From assembly GCA_027886925.1 (NCBI GenBank), contig JAPCJN010000116.1, positions 1 to 6,438 on the forward strand: a stretch of 6,438 nt of DNA. Reading direction: 5' to 3'. Made by a program: the position numbers and the translations under genes. The DNA comes from Nitrososphaerota archaeon. Its GTDB lineage: Archaea; Thermoproteota; Nitrososphaeria; Nitrososphaerales; UBA183. Below are positions 5,305 to 6,438 of the stretch, one piece after another (within the stretch, counting starts at the first letter, position 1; every line of letters begins with the position of its first letter). Below the pieces are notes generated by a model. That model ran no database searches and was not told where the DNA came from. It saw only the letters and a program-made list of their open reading frames with translations.

Positions 5305-5871
5305 TTGAAAGGTATGGTCATCCTGATGGCCGTCTCTATCGTTGCCCTGGTCGCCTCTGCCACACCTGCTACGGTGACGACCAAGAACCTTCAGACCAAA
5401 TATGGGATACTCACGTATGTCTACTTTGAGACGGTCTCGGCGACCTCGAGCTCGACGCCGGGCACGAACACCGCCTTCACGCAGTCCGGGAGCACCGGCT
5501 CCTACACCGTCCTGCTGGGCTCTTCGGTGAACCTCTGGTCGCCGCAATTCTCGAGCGCGGCGACGCTGAGCGCGGGTACCGTCGAGCTCGACCTTTGGGG
5601 GTCCGCGGTCAGCGGGACTCTCACCGTCTCGATCTATGCCACCGACTCGACCGGGACGATAAGGGGCACCATTGTCAGCGGAGGCTCGACCGCTAGCTTC
5701 GGGTTGACGAAGGGCCAGCTCGTCACGAGGTTCGCAGGCGCCCAGGTCAGCGTCCCGGCGAACGGCTACGTCGAAGCGGTCCTCACGGGAGCCGGGCTAA
5801 GCGTCATCACGATATATTGGGGGGCGGCGCAGGAGAGCAACTTCCAGGTGCCGTACCGCGTCTTGAGCTGA
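5305..5871 (+). CDS. Second small secreted beta-rich surface protein
   Basis: At 188 residues, it opens with Lys2, a hydrophobic segment (4-18, MVILMAVSIVALVAS) and ATPATVTTKN, parallel to the preceding gene. The rest is predicted beta: strands at VELDLWG (93-99), GTLTVSIYAT (104-113), and the closing motif ITIYWGAAQESNFQVPYRV (168-186). It has no Cys and is rich in Ser, Thr and Gly, as for a jelly-roll or Ig-like extracellular domain. TTG 5305-5307 is the first possible start after TGA at 5251-5253; ATG 5314 is the alternative but loses the positive charge. No good ribosome binding site is seen for either. Its stop is 9 bases before the signal peptidase gene, so the two are co-transcribed. 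Third codon positions are nearly all C or G, more strongly than in the first secreted gene. Likely a surface or fibre component processed by the neighbouring peptidase; the exact fold is unknown. Confidence 0.82.
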   Translation: MKGMVILMAVSIVALVASATPATVTTKNLQTKYGILTYVYFETVSATSSSTPGTNTAFTQSGSTGSYTVLLGSSVNLWSPQFSSAATLSAGTVELDLWGSAVSGTLTVSIYATDSTGTIRGTIVSGGSTASFGLTKGQLVTRFAGAQVSVPANGYVEAVLTGAGLSVITIYWGAAQESNFQVPYRVLS

Positions 5872-5875
5872 GGGG
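5870..5875 (+). promoter_or_regulatory. Ribosome binding site of the signal peptidase gene
   Basis: GAGGGG, 5 bases before ATG 5881, overlapping the stop codon of the preceding gene. It supports this ATG as the start and indicates translation within an operon. Confidence 0.55.
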
Positions 5876-5880
5876 TTGAA

Positions 5881-6438
5881 ATGAGGCCCCCCACTGTCAA
5901 TCGGAGGACGATCAAGATCGGCATCGCGCTCGCGGTCTTCTCCACGATCGCGTTGCTCCCCATTCTTTCGGGGACGAAGAGCTACCCGGTCGCCATCGTG
6001 CAAGGGAACAGCATGTACCCGAACCTCCAGAACGGGGACATCGTGACCTTCCGAGCTGCGCCTAATACGGCGATCCCCAACGGGACGATAATAATCTTCG
6101 TAGAAAGCGACACCGGCATCTCACTGCTGGACTCCTTGACGAAGCCCGTGGTGATACACAGGATCGTGGGGACCACCGTCCAGGGCGACGGGACCGTCCT
6201 CTACAGGACCAAGGGGGACAACAACCAGTTCCCAGACGCAGGGCTGGTGCAGTCAGACCACATCTTGGGGACGCCGACGGGAGTGATACCGAAGGCGGGC
6301 GCAGCCCTCCTCTTTTTGGGTTCACCACAGGGGTTGGTCGCTGCGATAGGCTTTGTGACCCTCTTCTACCTCGGGAACATCGAGGCCAAGGAGAGCGATG
6401 ACAAGAGAAGAGAGGAGTTCCTAGGAGCTGTCGCGATG
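5881..6438 (+). CDS. Signal peptidase I, archaeal/SipW type, 3' partial
   Basis: This membrane protease removes signal peptides from exported proteins. The 186 visible residues show an N-terminal membrane anchor (about 11-29), the box GNSMYPNLQNGD with nucleophile Ser44, the box VVIHRIVG with His93, and TKGDNN with Asp113. A His in place of the bacterial general-base Lys marks the archaeal/eukaryotic Sec11 and Bacillus SipW type. A C-terminal hydrophobic segment (about 139-164) is followed by a charged tail rich in Glu, Lys and Arg. The frame is open to the window edge, so the end is missing. The 9-base gap to the second secreted protein, with a ribosome binding site, shows an operon. Its place next to two small secreted proteins suggests that it processes them in particular, like SipW with TasA; it could also be the general signal peptidase. 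The family is certain, the dedicated role inferred. Confidence 0.93.
   Translation, partial: MRPPTVNRRTIKIGIALAVFSTIALLPILSGTKSYPVAIVQGNSMYPNLQNGDIVTFRAAPNTAIPNGTIIIFVESDTGISLLDSLTKPVVIHRIVGTTVQGDGTVLYRTKGDNNQFPDAGLVQSDHILGTPTGVIPKAGAALLFLGSPQGLVAAIGFVTLFYLGNIEAKESDDKRREEFLGAVAM

Noticed and set aside
5215..5547. 110-aa minus-strand frame, and similar frames at 5766-6328
   Set aside because: They lie antisense to the second secreted gene and the signal peptidase; Arg-rich composition is typical of shadows of GC-rich genes.
1..6438. CRISPR array, insertion sequence or rRNA
   Set aside because: No regularly spaced repeats, no terminal inverted repeats with a transposase, and no conserved rRNA segments were seen on reading.

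Overview
The window looks archaeal, with moderately high G+C and no bacterial promoter pattern. The evidence is a RAD55/KaiC-like single-domain RecA ATPase, a membrane protein ending in a DUF835-like domain, an ER/archaeal-type signal peptidase with Ser-His-Asp residues, a Tat-dependent ABC substrate-binding protein, frequent GTG/TTG starts, and TATA-like boxes where Shine-Dalgarno sequences are weak or absent. The phylum cannot be fixed; Thermoproteota (TACK) or Thermoplasmatota relatives are reasonable guesses.

Layout. Positions 1-907 (minus) carry the N-terminal two thirds or so of a Tat-exported sugar-type ABC substrate-binding protein, cut by the window edge. A divergent intergenic region (908-1242) follows. 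Next is a putative signalling block: a 136-aa helical protein (1243-1653, plus) converges on a minus-strand operon, 3822 to 1888. That operon encodes a RAD55-like ATPase, a three-helix membrane protein with a DUF835-like domain, and a 100-aa helical protein whose start overlaps the preceding stop. A 187-aa protein (4461-3898, minus) lies upstream of the operon. The 136-aa and 187-aa proteins are clear paralogues: I count 32 identities in 66 aligned positions. The 100-aa protein has the same arrangement but is more distant. The shared domain recalls the small helical archaeal output domains of the NitrOD5 type, which is a family guess and not verified. One P-loop ATPase, one membrane-tethered RecA-like domain without a Walker A motif and three small helical proteins suggest a membrane-linked sensing or switching system with interchangeable helical partners.

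From about 4560 to the right edge lies a plus-strand export operon. A leader (about 4602-4718) holds a near-perfect palindrome and two mutually exclusive hairpins. It is followed by two small secreted beta-rich proteins (ending at 5228 and 5871), then a signal peptidase I of the archaeal/SipW type (5881 to edge). The pairing of a dedicated signal peptidase with small Thr/Ser-rich beta proteins resembles the SipW-TasA arrangement of Bacillus and the TasA-like bundling pili of archaea, so a surface fibre or matrix operon is my leading interpretation. No intact tRNA, rRNA, CRISPR array or insertion sequence is visible.
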